A stretch of 7,937 nt of DNA, taken from the NCBI GenBank assembly GCA_902782655.1, contig CACZNY010000301.1, positions 1-7,937 on the forward strand, in the 5' to 3' direction. Positions 1-7,555 of the stretch are shown in pieces (positions within the stretch are counted from its first letter, which is position 1; each line of letters begins with the position of its first letter). The notes under the pieces are model-generated. The model was not told the DNA's origin. It did no database searches and was given only the letters and a program-made list of their open reading frames with translations. The position numbers and the translations under genes were made by a program. This DNA is from an uncultured Lachnospiraceae bacterium. GTDB lineage: Bacteria > Bacillota > Clostridia > Lachnospirales > Lachnospiraceae.

Positions 1-702
1 GACATTCTTTCTGGTATCAAGCTCATGATGAGTATCAAAAGCATGGAGCATCCTTGTGGACTGCGAAACAATACGATGTATGCCGGGGGAAGAAAGGAAG
101 CAGGATTCTATGAGTGGTTCCCCCTTCCTCTTGCACTCATAGATGAGCTTCTCATCCCCTTCAGTCTTTTCCCTCTTATTCCTTATCTCCGGGGGGATAT
201 CAAAACGTCCCACACCGTGAACGACGGCTGCTGTAACGACTTCATTCTGGTCGGAAAGCTTTATATTCATCTTATGGCTTATCATGGCACTGAGCATCGC
301 ACAGTAAAGGGAATGCTTCGCTATCTCATCCTCATTGCTCCTCAGGTTCTGTACGAAATTGATCTTGTGATCAAGCCTGCCGTAGCCCTTGATGATGGAA
401 GTCACGATCTTAGAGATATTCTTAAGCTTCCCGTGATCATGAAGCTCCTTCAGCTCGTCTGCGATGGCGAAGCTTGTAGCCTGAGTGAAGCGCTCAAACT
501 CAATGTCCTCCGGTGACATGGGAGGCAAAGGCTCTGCGGGCTCCAGAATGTAAAGACCGATGATGCCGAAATTACTTACACTTTCTATGCCCTGTGGTGT
601 AAGCTTCGAATCCCTTTCGTAAAGGAGGACGCCCTTCTTATCATATATGGGCTTTGCGAGCCTCATTCCGACCTTGAGATTCTCATTCCTTACAAAGATC
701 AT
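1..702 (-). CDS. HD-GYP-like domain protein with degenerate active site (partial, 3' end outside window)
   Basis: The first 234 codons are visible; the gene runs off the left edge. It starts at ATG 702-700, which overlaps the stop of the upstream EAL gene as ATGA. A strong GGAGGA ribosome binding site lies at 716-711, 8 bases before the start. Residues 1-55 (MIFVRNENLKVGMRLAKPIY and onward) look like the small N-terminal domain that precedes HD-GYP domains in many clostridial proteins. The HD-GYP-like part starts near residue 105. H130 matches the first conserved His. The usual HD pair in an LLHDIGKIGIP-type motif reads VVHGVGRFDIP here (H162, G163), so the metal-binding Asp is absent. The next conserved His (KTHPE in the family) reads KRKGE. 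No HHE..DG.GYP motif is visible before the edge. Active HD-GYP proteins hydrolyse cyclic-di-GMP; this one is probably inactive and may be a regulatory or binding partner (inference). The family assignment is by eye and less certain than the reading frame. Confidence 0.8.
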   Translation of the reverse strand, partial: MIFVRNENLKVGMRLAKPIYDKKGVLLYERDSKLTPQGIESVSNFGIIGLYILEPAEPLPPMSPEDIEFERFTQATSFAIADELKELHDHGKLKNISKIVTSIIKGYGRLDHKINFVQNLRSNEDEIAKHSLYCAMLSAMISHKMNIKLSDQNEVVTAAVVHGVGRFDIPPEIRNKREKTEGDEKLIYECKRKGEPLIESCFLSSPGIHRIVSQSTRMLHAFDTHHELDTRKNV

Positions 703-3700
703 CTTATTAATCCTCCCTCTAAAAGCTGCTCAAATTCATCCGTCGGTATGGGCTTGGAATAAAAATAGCCCTGTGCTATGTCGCAGCCGGCATCTCTGAG
801 GAAATCGGCCTGCTCCCTGGTCTCAACTCCCTCAGCTATGGTCCTCATGCCAAGCTCCTTTGACATCTTGATGGAGTTTGCAACTATGATCTTGCCCCTC
901 TTGGTATCGATGACCTCATCAAGGAAGAACCTGTCTATCTTGATGACATCCACCGGAGCATCCTTCAGCATATTGAGTGAGGAATAGCCGCTTCCGAAAT
1001 CGTCCATCTCGATGGTAAAGCCCACATCCTTAAGCTCCTGCATGATATCATATAAGGCACCCGTATCCTCGGTAAAGAGGGTCTCGGTGATCTCAAGCTC
1101 AAGCCTTGAAGGATCTATGTCGTACTTCTTCACAAGTGATGAAAGCTCCGTCACAAGATCCGTATTGCCGATATGAAGCCTTGACACATTGACTGAGATC
1201 GGGATATCGATATTCAGCTCCTTAAGCCTTGCCAGATATTTTGCGGTTTCATTCCACATGAATTCATCTATGCGCTTGATAAAACCGTTTGACTCAAAAA
1301 GCGGCAGGAAATCACCGGGCATCCTTAATCCCTTCAGAGGATGCATCCAGCGGACGAGGGATTCGCCGCCGCAGATCTTATTCGTTGCAAGTGAAACCTT
1401 GGGCTGCAGGAACATCACAAACTCATGGCGCTCAAGAGCTATCTCCATCTCGCTCTCAAGATCCGCCATCTGATTGTCCTTAAGCCTTATGCTGTCATCA
1501 TATACATTGAAGTTGGTAAGGGTGTTGCCCTTGATATTCCTTTTGGCCAGACGGGCCCTGTCGCACATGAGCCTGACGGTGATATTCCTGTCATCCACCT
1601 TGTATATGCCGTAGCTCAGCGTGGAGCCGCAGCGCGTAGCCTCATCCACATGGAAATCAAGAGTCAGCTTCTCTATATATTCCAAAAGCTCATGCTCATC
1701 ATTATACTCATACAATATGGAGAACATATCCGCCTGATACCTTGAAGCAAGGCCGTCCCAGGGCAGCGAGATATGAATGATGCGTCCGAGCTCTCTGAGG
1801 CATGCATTACCTGCTTCCACTCCGTATCTGTCGTTTATGATGCGGAATCTGTCAATATCCACGGAAATGATGGCAAACCTGCTGTCCGGACGAAGGAGCA
1901 GCCTCTCCTCCACATTGCGGTAGAAGCTTTCGCTGTTGTAAAGGCCGGTCAGGGAATCATAATCAGCGCGGAATTCCAGCTCCTGCTTGATCTCCATCTC
2001 TGTATTGACATCCTGTATGCATCCGGTGATGCGGGCAAGGGAATTGCCTATGCCCTGCAGGGTCTGTACGGTGATCGTAAACCACAGCGCCACATTATAC
2101 TTGTTTATCAGTCTGATGGTGATCTCATGGGTATCGCTGCCGGATTTAACCCTGTGAAGGAAATTCTCGTATTTCTCCCTGTCATCGCTGTGAGGCGGAA
2201 GTCCCTCAAGCAGGGACCACTCGCTGGTGAGCATCGCTTCTGATACATCAAACATGTTTTCAAAGGTGGTGCTGAGGTAATAATCCTTTTCGGCGGCATC
2301 ATATTCAAAGACATAGATGCCGGTGAGTTCATTCACATGCTCGGATCTTTCATAGTTTTTGGCAAGCTCATTGCGTGCCTGGGAATCAGTCTTTATCTCC
2401 TTGAAGCGTCTGCTCGTAACGTAGTCCTGCACTATGTCATGTGAAAGGGCGTTTATGTCGCGGGCTACCAAAAAGACCTTTCCCTCTTCAAAAATAGCGC
2501 TGAAGGAATACCAGTGATAGGTACCGTCCTGATAAAGGAAACGCACCTTGCTGTCTACGGACTCCCGCCCTATCCTTGACGCCTCCCTAAGCCTTGAGGG
2601 GCTTGAAGCATACATGAAATCCTCTGCATCATCCGGATATACCACATGATTCATATAATAATCACGGAGGCTTTCGAAATCCTCTACCCTCTTCTCCACC
2701 ATGGACAGGATGTTCTCCTCGCGGATGCGGATACAGGAAAGATTATCAAGATCCACCTCCCAGATTATATCCTGTATCTTCTGCATAGCCGTGTTGTAAT
2801 GCTTCATGCTTTCCTTCATGGCTTCTATCTGGGCTCCGATATCCTCCTTGGTATCGGCTATGATATAAACCTTGATATTATTGCGCATCCGAAGCCTTGT
2901 CGTCCTCGTATGAATGACTCTTCTTAAGCCCGGTGAATAGACATCGGCATCGACGGAGGATATATCATTTTCAAACTTCCGTAAAGGACAGTCATGGCAC
3001 TGCCCGCTCTCTCCCTTCAGGAGCTTGTAGCAGTAGCCCAGGCTCTCCCCGGGGATCCGCTGAGTCAGAGCGTCGTTTTTATATATGAGATGAAGCCTCT
3101 CATCCACCGCATAAGCCCAGGTCTTTATGGGGTCAAGGATATTCTTTACAAGCTCTATATCATGGAGGGATACATTCTTCCCTACGAACTGCTCCGCATC
3201 CCTTACATTGTCGGAAAAAAGAGCATAGGTATTTTTATGCTTTTCTTCGGCTGATCTTAAAGCTATGCAGGCCTTGTCGTAAAGCTCCGCGATATTCATG
3301 GAGCCGTCATGCTTCACGGTGGATATCCCAATAGACACCACTTCCTTAAGGTTCTCGCTGTAGGCTCCCCAGGAGATGCGAAGGGACGATATGATGGACA
3401 TCGCCCTGTCGCAGAGGATCATGTCATCCTTGACACCCAAAAGATAGGCAAGGATCACTCCGTCCGGAGTGGCCGATACCACATCAGAGGCTCTTAATAC
3501 TCCTCTCACCACGCTCACTGCATCATCGAAGGCCTGCTTTGCAAGCTCAGTCCCCTTCATGTCGGCAACGGACTTGAAATCAGTAAGCTTTATCAGAAAA
3601 AGATTAGGTATGTCATATATGGGTATCTCTTCCAGGAAATCCTTAAGATCATTGAAAAAACCAAGCCTCTCATCGGCTGACCCGTCCACTCCCGCAGAGG

Positions 3701-4004
3701 ATACCTCCTCAATGGATCCGGTGATCCCGCCGTCGCCTGCGTCCTCCGTAACATGGACCTGAAACCAGGTGAAGTTGCCGTTTTTATCAAGTATCCTCAG
3801 ATAAGTGTAATTCTTACGTGAATAATCAAAGTTTTGAGAAAAGAAGGAGATCGCTCTTTTGCAATCCTCCGTATGGATCTTTGCCCCAATCTCGATATCC
3901 CCTATAAAAGGAGAGATAATGTTTCCACCGGGCAGAACATTGATAACGGACGGATCGAACACCATCCTGTCTGCATCCGGATAATACTTAAAGCCCACTG
4001 TCAT
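699..4004 (-). CDS. Multi-PAS, degenerate GGDEF, EAL-domain cyclic-di-GMP phosphodiesterase
   Basis: Predicted cytoplasmic sensor/phosphodiesterase of 1101 residues; I see no transmembrane helix or signal peptide. Domains in order, by eye: PAS-like (~5-95); degenerate GGDEF-like (~115-265, with TPDGV at 179-183 where GGDEF should be); PAS-like with C325-X10-C336-X2-C339 (~285-395); PAS with a DGTYHWYSF motif (~405-520); PAS (~555-670); second GGDEF (~680-835); EAL (~845-1095). In the second GGDEF, DSLTGLYN (683-690) and VDIDRF (715-720) are kept, but GGDEF reads QADMF (757-761) and the usual H..GD reads VEAGN, so cyclase activity is unlikely. The EAL domain keeps E881 (ESL), N939, E971 (EITE), D1001-D1002 (DDFGSGYSSL), K1022, E1058, E1061 and Q1078, the set expected for hydrolysis of cyclic-di-GMP to pGpG. 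The start is ATG 4004-4002, with GGAGGAA at 4017-4011. Its own promoter lies at 4093-4065. The HD-GYP-like gene overlaps its stop by 4 bases. The ligand or redox input to the PAS domains is unknown. Confidence 0.93.
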   Translation of the reverse strand: MTVGFKYYPDADRMVFDPSVINVLPGGNIISPFIGDIEIGAKIHTEDCKRAISFFSQNFDYSRKNYTYLRILDKNGNFTWFQVHVTEDAGDGGITGSIEEVSSAGVDGSADERLGFFNDLKDFLEEIPIYDIPNLFLIKLTDFKSVADMKGTELAKQAFDDAVSVVRGVLRASDVVSATPDGVILAYLLGVKDDMILCDRAMSIISSLRISWGAYSENLKEVVSIGISTVKHDGSMNIAELYDKACIALRSAEEKHKNTYALFSDNVRDAEQFVGKNVSLHDIELVKNILDPIKTWAYAVDERLHLIYKNDALTQRIPGESLGYCYKLLKGESGQCHDCPLRKFENDISSVDADVYSPGLRRVIHTRTTRLRMRNNIKVYIIADTKEDIGAQIEAMKESMKHYNTAMQKIQDIIWEVDLDNLSCIRIREENILSMVEKRVEDFESLRDYYMNHVVYPDDAEDFMYASSPSRLREASRIGRESVDSKVRFLYQDGTYHWYSFSAIFEEGKVFLVARDINALSHDIVQDYVTSRRFKEIKTDSQARNELAKNYERSEHVNELTGIYVFEYDAAEKDYYLSTTFENMFDVSEAMLTSEWSLLEGLPPHSDDREKYENFLHRVKSGSDTHEITIRLINKYNVALWFTITVQTLQGIGNSLARITGCIQDVNTEMEIKQELEFRADYDSLTGLYNSESFYRNVEERLLLRPDSRFAIISVDIDRFRIINDRYGVEAGNACLRELGRIIHISLPWDGLASRYQADMFSILYEYNDEHELLEYIEKLTLDFHVDEATRCGSTLSYGIYKVDDRNITVRLMCDRARLAKRNIKGNTLTNFNVYDDSIRLKDNQMADLESEMEIALERHEFVMFLQPKVSLATNKICGGESLVRWMHPLKGLRMPGDFLPLFESNGFIKRIDEFMWNETAKYLARLKELNIDIPISVNVSRLHIGNTDLVTELSSLVKKYDIDPSRLELEITETLFTEDTGALYDIMQELKDVGFTIEMDDFGSGYSSLNMLKDAPVDVIKIDRFFLDEVIDTKRGKIIVANSIKMSKELGMRTIAEGVETREQADFLRDAGCDIAQGYFYSKPIPTDEFEQLLEGGLIR

Positions 4005-4064
4005 AAGATCTTCCTCCGCCTGCTCAGGGAATACAAGCCTTCAAAGGCCAATAATACACAAGTT

Positions 4065-4093
4065 ATTTTAATATGTTATGATTCAAGGGTCAA
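4065..4093 (-). promoter_or_regulatory. Predicted SigA promoter for the EAL / HD-GYP-like pair
   Basis: On the minus strand, TTGACC (4093-4088) is followed by exactly 17 bases and then TAAAAT (4070-4065), close to the vegetative consensus. Transcription would start near 4058, giving a leader of about 54 bases that ends in GGAGGAA before the EAL start. The -35 lies just past the hemW stop (4100-4098). A second hexamer, a perfect TTGACA, lies at 4106-4101 inside the last hemW codons but has no good -10 at 16-18 bases. The promoter suggests that the signalling pair can be expressed separately from lepA-hemW. No hairpin with a U-tract is seen in the 93-base gap, so read-through from hemW is also possible. 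Confidence 0.6.
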
Positions 4094-4097
4094 GAAA

Positions 4098-5267
4098 TTA
4101 TGTCAACAAATACTCGCTCATCACCATATTGGAAACATCAAGACCTTTATCCGTAAGAAAAAACCTCTTCTCCTCCTTCTCACCGGTTGAAGCCGCCAGC
4201 TTCCGGTCAATCTGATATCGCATGATCCTTCCGTATATCTTCTGTATGTCGGTTCCGAACGCTTCCTCAAAATCAGCGCATCTTATGCCCTCAGTCTTTC
4301 TGAGCCCCAAAAACATGAATTCCGCCATGGCATCCTCGGGTCTCAGCCTGTAATCCTCGGCCTTTTTGCCGCCGGGATCTGATACATAGTCGGTTACGTC
4401 AAAGACATTGGTAAACCTGTGATCACCTATAAGTGAGGCCGCAGAGGCGCCGAAGCCAATATAATCCTTCCTGTCCCAGTAGCGGAGATTATGGAGGCAT
4501 CTGTAATCCCTCCCCTCTTCCCCGGTCTCTTTGGCGTAATTCGATATCTCGTATCTTTTGTAGCCCTTCTGCTCAAGATACTCCTGAGCGAGCTTGTAGA
4601 TCATATAGGATTCATCCTCTCCCGGAAGCGGAAGAAGGCCGTAGCGGTATTTGTCATAAAAAGGCGTATTCTGCTCGATGATAAGTGAATATGCTGAAAT
4701 ATGCCGGGGCTTAAGCTTTATAACGGCATCGAGGGTTTCGATAAGAGACTCCGGCGTCTGGTAAGGAATGGAGGTCATTATATCCGCGCTTATATTATCT
4801 ATCCCTCCCCAGTAGAGCCTGTCAAAGCTCTTCTTTACGTCATCAAAGGTATGTATCCTGCCGAGGGTCTTTAGCTCCTCTTCTATAGCTGACTGCACTC
4901 CGAGACTCACCCGGTTTATGCTAAAGGATACATAGTCCTTTATCTTAAGATCTGTAAGGGTGCCGGGATTGGCCTCGATAGTGATCTCAGTATCATCTTC
5001 TATGGATATGACGGAGGATATGGCATCCATTATCCGTCCTATGCAGGAGGACGGAATGGAGCTTGGGGTTCCGCCGCCGATGTATACGGAGGCAAGCTTC
5101 CTGTCCTCAAAGATGTCTCCGGCAGCCCCTATCTCCCTTTCAAGAGCCGAGGTGTAGTAGAAAACCGTATCCTCGGATGCCGGAACCTGGGAATTAAAAT
5201 CACAGTAGAGACATTTCCTTACGCAGAAGGGAATATGGACATAGATGCTGATGTCTTTACCGCTCAA
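4098..5267 (-). CDS. hemW: Radical SAM HemW-type haem chaperone (coproporphyrinogen oxidase-like)
   Basis: 389 residues, within the usual HemW range. The N-terminus has the radical SAM cluster motif C15-X3-C19-X2-C22 in IPFCVRKCLYCDF, then YIGGGTPSS (62-70; GGGTP at 64-68). The C-terminal part carries the FLGLRKTEGI stretch (~319-328) and a winged-helix-like end with LTDKGLDVSN (~371-380). HemW proteins bind a [4Fe-4S] cluster and haem and are thought to deliver haem to target proteins; they are often mislabelled as HemN. The aromatic residue after the third Cys pair (CDF) fits HemW, whereas true HemN has a fourth Cys in that motif. The gene starts 14 bases after the lepA stop, an order common in Firmicutes. 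The start is TTG (5267-5265): an in-frame TAG lies at 5273-5271, and no ATG or GTG start occurs before the radical SAM motif. Co-transcription with lepA is likely. Confidence 0.95.
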   Translation of the reverse strand: MSGKDISIYVHIPFCVRKCLYCDFNSQVPASEDTVFYYTSALEREIGAAGDIFEDRKLASVYIGGGTPSSIPSSCIGRIMDAISSVISIEDDTEITIEANPGTLTDLKIKDYVSFSINRVSLGVQSAIEEELKTLGRIHTFDDVKKSFDRLYWGGIDNISADIMTSIPYQTPESLIETLDAVIKLKPRHISAYSLIIEQNTPFYDKYRYGLLPLPGEDESYMIYKLAQEYLEQKGYKRYEISNYAKETGEEGRDYRCLHNLRYWDRKDYIGFGASAASLIGDHRFTNVFDVTDYVSDPGGKKAEDYRLRPEDAMAEFMFLGLRKTEGIRCADFEEAFGTDIQKIYGRIMRYQIDRKLAASTGEKEEKRFFLTDKGLDVSNMVMSEYLLT

Positions 5268-5275
5268 AAACTATA

Positions 5276-5281
5276 CTTCCT
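5276..5281 (-). promoter_or_regulatory. Ribosome binding site that fixes the TTG start of hemW
   Basis: AGGAAG on the minus strand directly follows the lepA TAA stop (5284-5282). It lies 8 bases before the TTG codon at 5267-5265. With the in-frame TAG two codons upstream of TTG, this is the only reasonable start. The tight spacing to the lepA stop suggests translational coupling. Confidence 0.75.
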
Positions 5282-7093
5282 TTATTCATCGTCAAGCTTC
5301 AGCACGGAAAGGAAGGCTTCCTTCGGCACCTCCACGGAGCCGATCTGCCTCATCTTTTTCTTCCCCTCCTTCTGCTTTTCAAGAAGCTTCTTCTTCCTCG
5401 TGATATCCCCGCCATAGCACTTTGCAAGGACATCCTTGCGGACTGCCTTGACGGTCTCCCTCGCTATCACCTTGCCGCCTACGGCAGCCTGAATGGGTAT
5501 CTCAAAAAGATGCCTCGGTATCTCGCCCTTAAGCTTCTCACACATCTTCGAGCCTCTTGCATAGGCGGAATCCCTGAACACGATGAAGGACAGAGCATCC
5601 ACGTATTCCTTATTGATCAGTATATCAAGCTTCACAAGCTCAGACTTCACATAGCCCTTCATCTCATAATCAAAGCTGGCATAGCCTCTTGACCTTGATT
5701 TCAGGGCATCAAAGAAATCATAGATTATCTCATTCAAAGGAAGGTCGTATTTTAAGAGAACCCTTGTCTCCTCGATATAATCCATACCGGTCTGGATTCC
5801 CCGTCTTTCCTGACAGAGTCCTATTATGGCTCCGAGATATTCCGTGGATACCATTATCTCGGCGGATACTATGGGCTCCTCCATATAGTCTATCTCGGAG
5901 GGCTCCGGAAGATTGGACGGATTCGTAAGCTCTATCATCTCACCGTCGGTCTTATATACCCTGTATACCACTCCCGGCGCCGTAGTCACAAGATCGAGAT
6001 CATATTCCCTTTCAAGCCTCTCTGCTATGATGTCAAGATGCAGAAGTCCAAGGAATCCGCATCTGAATCCAAAGCCCAGTGCCAGTGAGGTCTCAGGCTC
6101 GAAGGTCAGGGATGCATCGTTCAGCTGGAGCTTTTCAAGCGCATCCCTTAAGTTCGGATAATCCCTTGTATCAGCAGGATATACTCCGCAGTACACCATG
6201 GGATTCACCTTTTTGTATCCGGGAAGGGCCTCACTGCAGGGCTTTGCCGCAGAGGTCACCGTGTCTCCGACTCTTGCCTCCCTTACATCCTTTATGGAAG
6301 CCGTGATATAGCCCACCATTCCGGAGGAGAGCTCCTCACAGGGTATGAACCTGCCTGCTCCGAAATATCCGGTCTCTACTACCTCCTCCTCCATGCCGTT
6401 TGCCATGAAGCGTATCCTGTCGCCGGGACGGATCCTTCCGTCAAAGACCCTCATAAAGACTATCACACCCTTATACGAGTCATAGAGGGAATCAAAGATC
6501 AGGCACTTAAGCGGTTCATCGGGGCTTCCCTTGGGAGAAGGGATCTTATGCACTATGCTTTCCAGAACCTCTTCTATCCCGATACCGGCTTTGGCCGAGA
6601 TACGGGGAGCATCAAGAGCCTCTATGCCTATGACATCCTCTATCTCCTCAGCTACCCTGTCAGGCTCCGCTGACGGAAGATCTATCTTGTTCAGTACGGG
6701 GAATACATCCAGATCATGATCCATGGCAAGGTACACATTTGCCAGGGTCTGGGCTTCGACCCCCTGGGATGCATCGACGACCAGCACTGCCCCGTCACAG
6801 GCCGCAAGGGATCTGGATACCTCATAATTAAAATCCACATGCCCCGGGGTATCGATAAGATTAAAGATGTATTCTTCTCCGTTTTCTGCGGTATATACGG
6901 TGCGGACGGCCTGGGATTTGATGGTAATGCCGCGCTCACGCTCAAGCTCCATATTATCCAGCACCTGATCCTGCATTTCACGCTCCGTTAAGAGCCCTGT
7001 CTTTTCCAGTATCCTGTCTGCAAGGGTCGATTTGCCGTGATCTATATGGGCTATGATACAAAAGTTCCTGATATGATCCTGATTTATTTCCAT
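5282..7093 (-). CDS. lepA: Elongation factor 4 / LepA, ribosome-associated GTPase
   Basis: 603 residues, full length for the family. All GTPase motifs are intact: G1 AHIDHGKS (15-22), G2 with T57 in RGITIKS, G3 DTPGH (81-85, including the catalytic H85), G4 NKID (135-138) and G5 SAK (166-168). The LepA-specific C-terminal domain follows, including [20 protein letters not shown], and ends in a basic tail ([18 protein letters not shown]). LepA/EF4 is a cytoplasmic GTPase that binds ribosomes; proposed roles are rescue or back-translocation of stalled ribosomes and 30S assembly. The start is ATG 7093-7091, with the protein beginning [20 protein letters not shown] as expected. No Shine-Dalgarno sequence precedes it: the 14 bases before ATG are AT-rich, preceded by a hairpin and a possible leader ORF. 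It lies 76 bases after rpsT and 14 bases before hemW, probably in one operon. Confidence 0.98.
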   Translation of the reverse strand: MEINQDHIRNFCIIAHIDHGKSTLADRILEKTGLLTEREMQDQVLDNMELERERGITIKSQAVRTVYTAENGEEYIFNLIDTPGHVDFNYEVSRSLAACDGAVLVVDASQGVEAQTLANVYLAMDHDLDVFPVLNKIDLPSAEPDRVAEEIEDVIGIEALDAPRISAKAGIGIEEVLESIVHKIPSPKGSPDEPLKCLIFDSLYDSYKGVIVFMRVFDGRIRPGDRIRFMANGMEEEVVETGYFGAGRFIPCEELSSGMVGYITASIKDVREARVGDTVTSAAKPCSEALPGYKKVNPMVYCGVYPADTRDYPNLRDALEKLQLNDASLTFEPETSLALGFGFRCGFLGLLHLDIIAERLEREYDLDLVTTAPGVVYRVYKTDGEMIELTNPSNLPEPSEIDYMEEPIVSAEIMVSTEYLGAIIGLCQERRGIQTGMDYIEETRVLLKYDLPLNEIIYDFFDALKSRSRGYASFDYEMKGYVKSELVKLDILINKEYVDALSFIVFRDSAYARGSKMCEKLKGEIPRHLFEIPIQAAVGGKVIARETVKAVRKDVLAKCYGGDITRKKKLLEKQKEGKKKMRQIGSVEVPKEAFLSVLKLDDE

Positions 7094-7128
7094 TGATTAT
7101 ATGATAACGACCGATGGTTAAGCCTCAT
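7084..7128 (-). CDS. Possible 14-codon leader ORF overlapping the lepA start
   Basis: An ATG at 7128-7126 opens the peptide [14 protein letters not shown], ending at TAA 7086-7084. The stop falls just inside lepA, 5 bases beyond its ATG (7093-7091), in a different frame. A purine-rich AGGAAAGAG lies upstream at 7143-7135, with 6 bases between its GAG and the ATG. lepA itself has no visible ribosome binding site, so termination here followed by re-initiation at lepA is a plausible coupling mechanism. This is inferred from geometry only. A chance ORF of this length is quite possible, and the AGGA core is rather far (11 bases) from the ATG. Confidence 0.3.
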   Translation of the reverse strand: MRLNHRSLSYNQWK

Positions 7129-7134
7129 CGGTCG
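7108..7134 (-). promoter_or_regulatory. 9-bp hairpin in the rpsT-lepA gap
   Basis: Perfect inverted repeat CGACCGATG / CATCGGTCG (7108-7116 and 7126-7134) with a 9-base loop. In the minus-strand RNA, the 5' arm contains the ATG of the possible leader ORF and the 3' arm ends 14 bases before the lepA start. The bases after it (TTATCATATAATCA) are not a U-tract, so it is a poor intrinsic terminator. It could act as an attenuating, processing or translation-control structure between rpsT and lepA (inference). Confidence 0.55.
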
Positions 7135-7169
7135 CTCTTTCCTGATAAGATGATTGTTATTGCCGGCAC

Positions 7170-7430
7170 TTACATTTTGCTGACAGCCTTAGCCAGACGG
7201 GATACCTTCCTTGCAACGTTATTCTTATGATATACACCCTTGGCACCGGCCTTTTCAATCGTGCCTGTAGCTGACTTCAGTGCAGCCTCGGCAGCAGCCT
7301 TGTCATTAGACTCTACAGCAGCAAAAACCTTTTTCATAGCTGTCTTTACGCCGGATCTTACTGATTTATTCCTCTCAGCTCTCTTCTCGCTTGTCCTGAT
7401 CCTTTTCTTTGCAGATTTGATATTTGCCAT
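7170..7430 (-). CDS. rpsT: Small-subunit ribosomal protein S20
   Basis: 86 residues, normal size for bacterial S20. It begins MANIKSAKKRIRTSEKRAER and is lysine/arginine- and alanine-rich throughout, as expected for a helical-bundle protein that binds 16S rRNA early in 30S assembly. The conserved C-terminal stretch GVYHKNNVARKVSRLAKAV is present. The start is ATG 7430-7428, with AGGAG at 7442-7438 and a 7-base spacer. A consensus promoter lies about 120 bases upstream, giving a leader of about 90 bases. lepA follows 76 bases downstream. S20 genes in other bacteria are translationally autoregulated; a leader hairpin is present here, but whether S20 binds it cannot be read from sequence. Confidence 0.98.
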   Translation of the reverse strand: MANIKSAKKRIRTSEKRAERNKSVRSGVKTAMKKVFAAVESNDKAAAEAALKSATGTIEKAGAKGVYHKNNVARKVSRLAKAVSKM

Positions 7431-7479
7431 TATTATTCTCCTGTTATTACTGTTTTTACTTATATTATCTATATTTCAA

Positions 7480-7514
7480 GACGACGGTTGACACGGCTGT
7501 CGTCGGAATATCCG
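7480..7514 (-). promoter_or_regulatory. Structured 5' leader of rpsT
   Basis: Within the ~90-base rpsT leader, two inverted repeats lie next to each other: CGGA/TCCG (7504-7507 and 7511-7514, 3-base loop) and GACGAC/GTCGTC (7480-7485 and 7499-7504, 13-base loop). They share one base, so they may alternate or stack. The rest of the leader (7431-7479) is AT-rich and unstructured by eye, leaving the AGGAG site open. A role in S20 feedback control is possible but unproven. Confidence 0.35.
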
Positions 7515-7526
7515 CACACTTCGCAT

Positions 7527-7555
7527 ATTATAGTGACTGACCGGCTTCTTGTCAA
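7527..7555 (-). promoter_or_regulatory. Consensus SigA promoter of rpsT (-lepA-hemW)
   Basis: On the minus strand, a perfect TTGACA (7555-7550), exactly 17 bases, and a perfect TATAAT (7532-7527). Transcription would start near 7520. This is the strongest promoter in the window and fits a ribosomal-protein gene. Its -35 touches the left end of the nested-palindrome element at 7555. Confidence 0.9.

Noticed and set aside
25..516. Open plus-strand frame of 163 codons
   Set aside because: It lies opposite the HD-GYP-like coding frame, which has a strong ribosome binding site and family similarity. The plus frame has no recognisable protein features. Other plus-strand frames opposite the EAL, hemW and lepA genes are rejected for the same reason.
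4005..4097. Cyclic-di-GMP riboswitch or terminator ahead of the EAL gene
   Set aside because: The leader is only about 54 bases, too short for a GEMM riboswitch, and holds only a weak GCCTT/AAGGC pairing without a U-tract.
7096..7101. Perfect TATAAT on the minus strand two bases before the lepA ATG
   Set aside because: There is no acceptable -35 at 16-18 bases, and transcription would start within or after the start codon. Probably an AT-rich coincidence.
7108..7134. Intrinsic terminator separating rpsT from lepA
   Set aside because: The stem is good, but the following bases (TTATCATAT) are not a U-tract and no new promoter is visible before lepA. Read as a regulatory or processing hairpin instead.
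7488..7493. TTGACA on the plus strand, possible rightward promoter
   Set aside because: No -10-like hexamer at 16-18 bases, and there is no plus-strand gene to serve. It lies in the loop of the rpsT leader inverted repeat.
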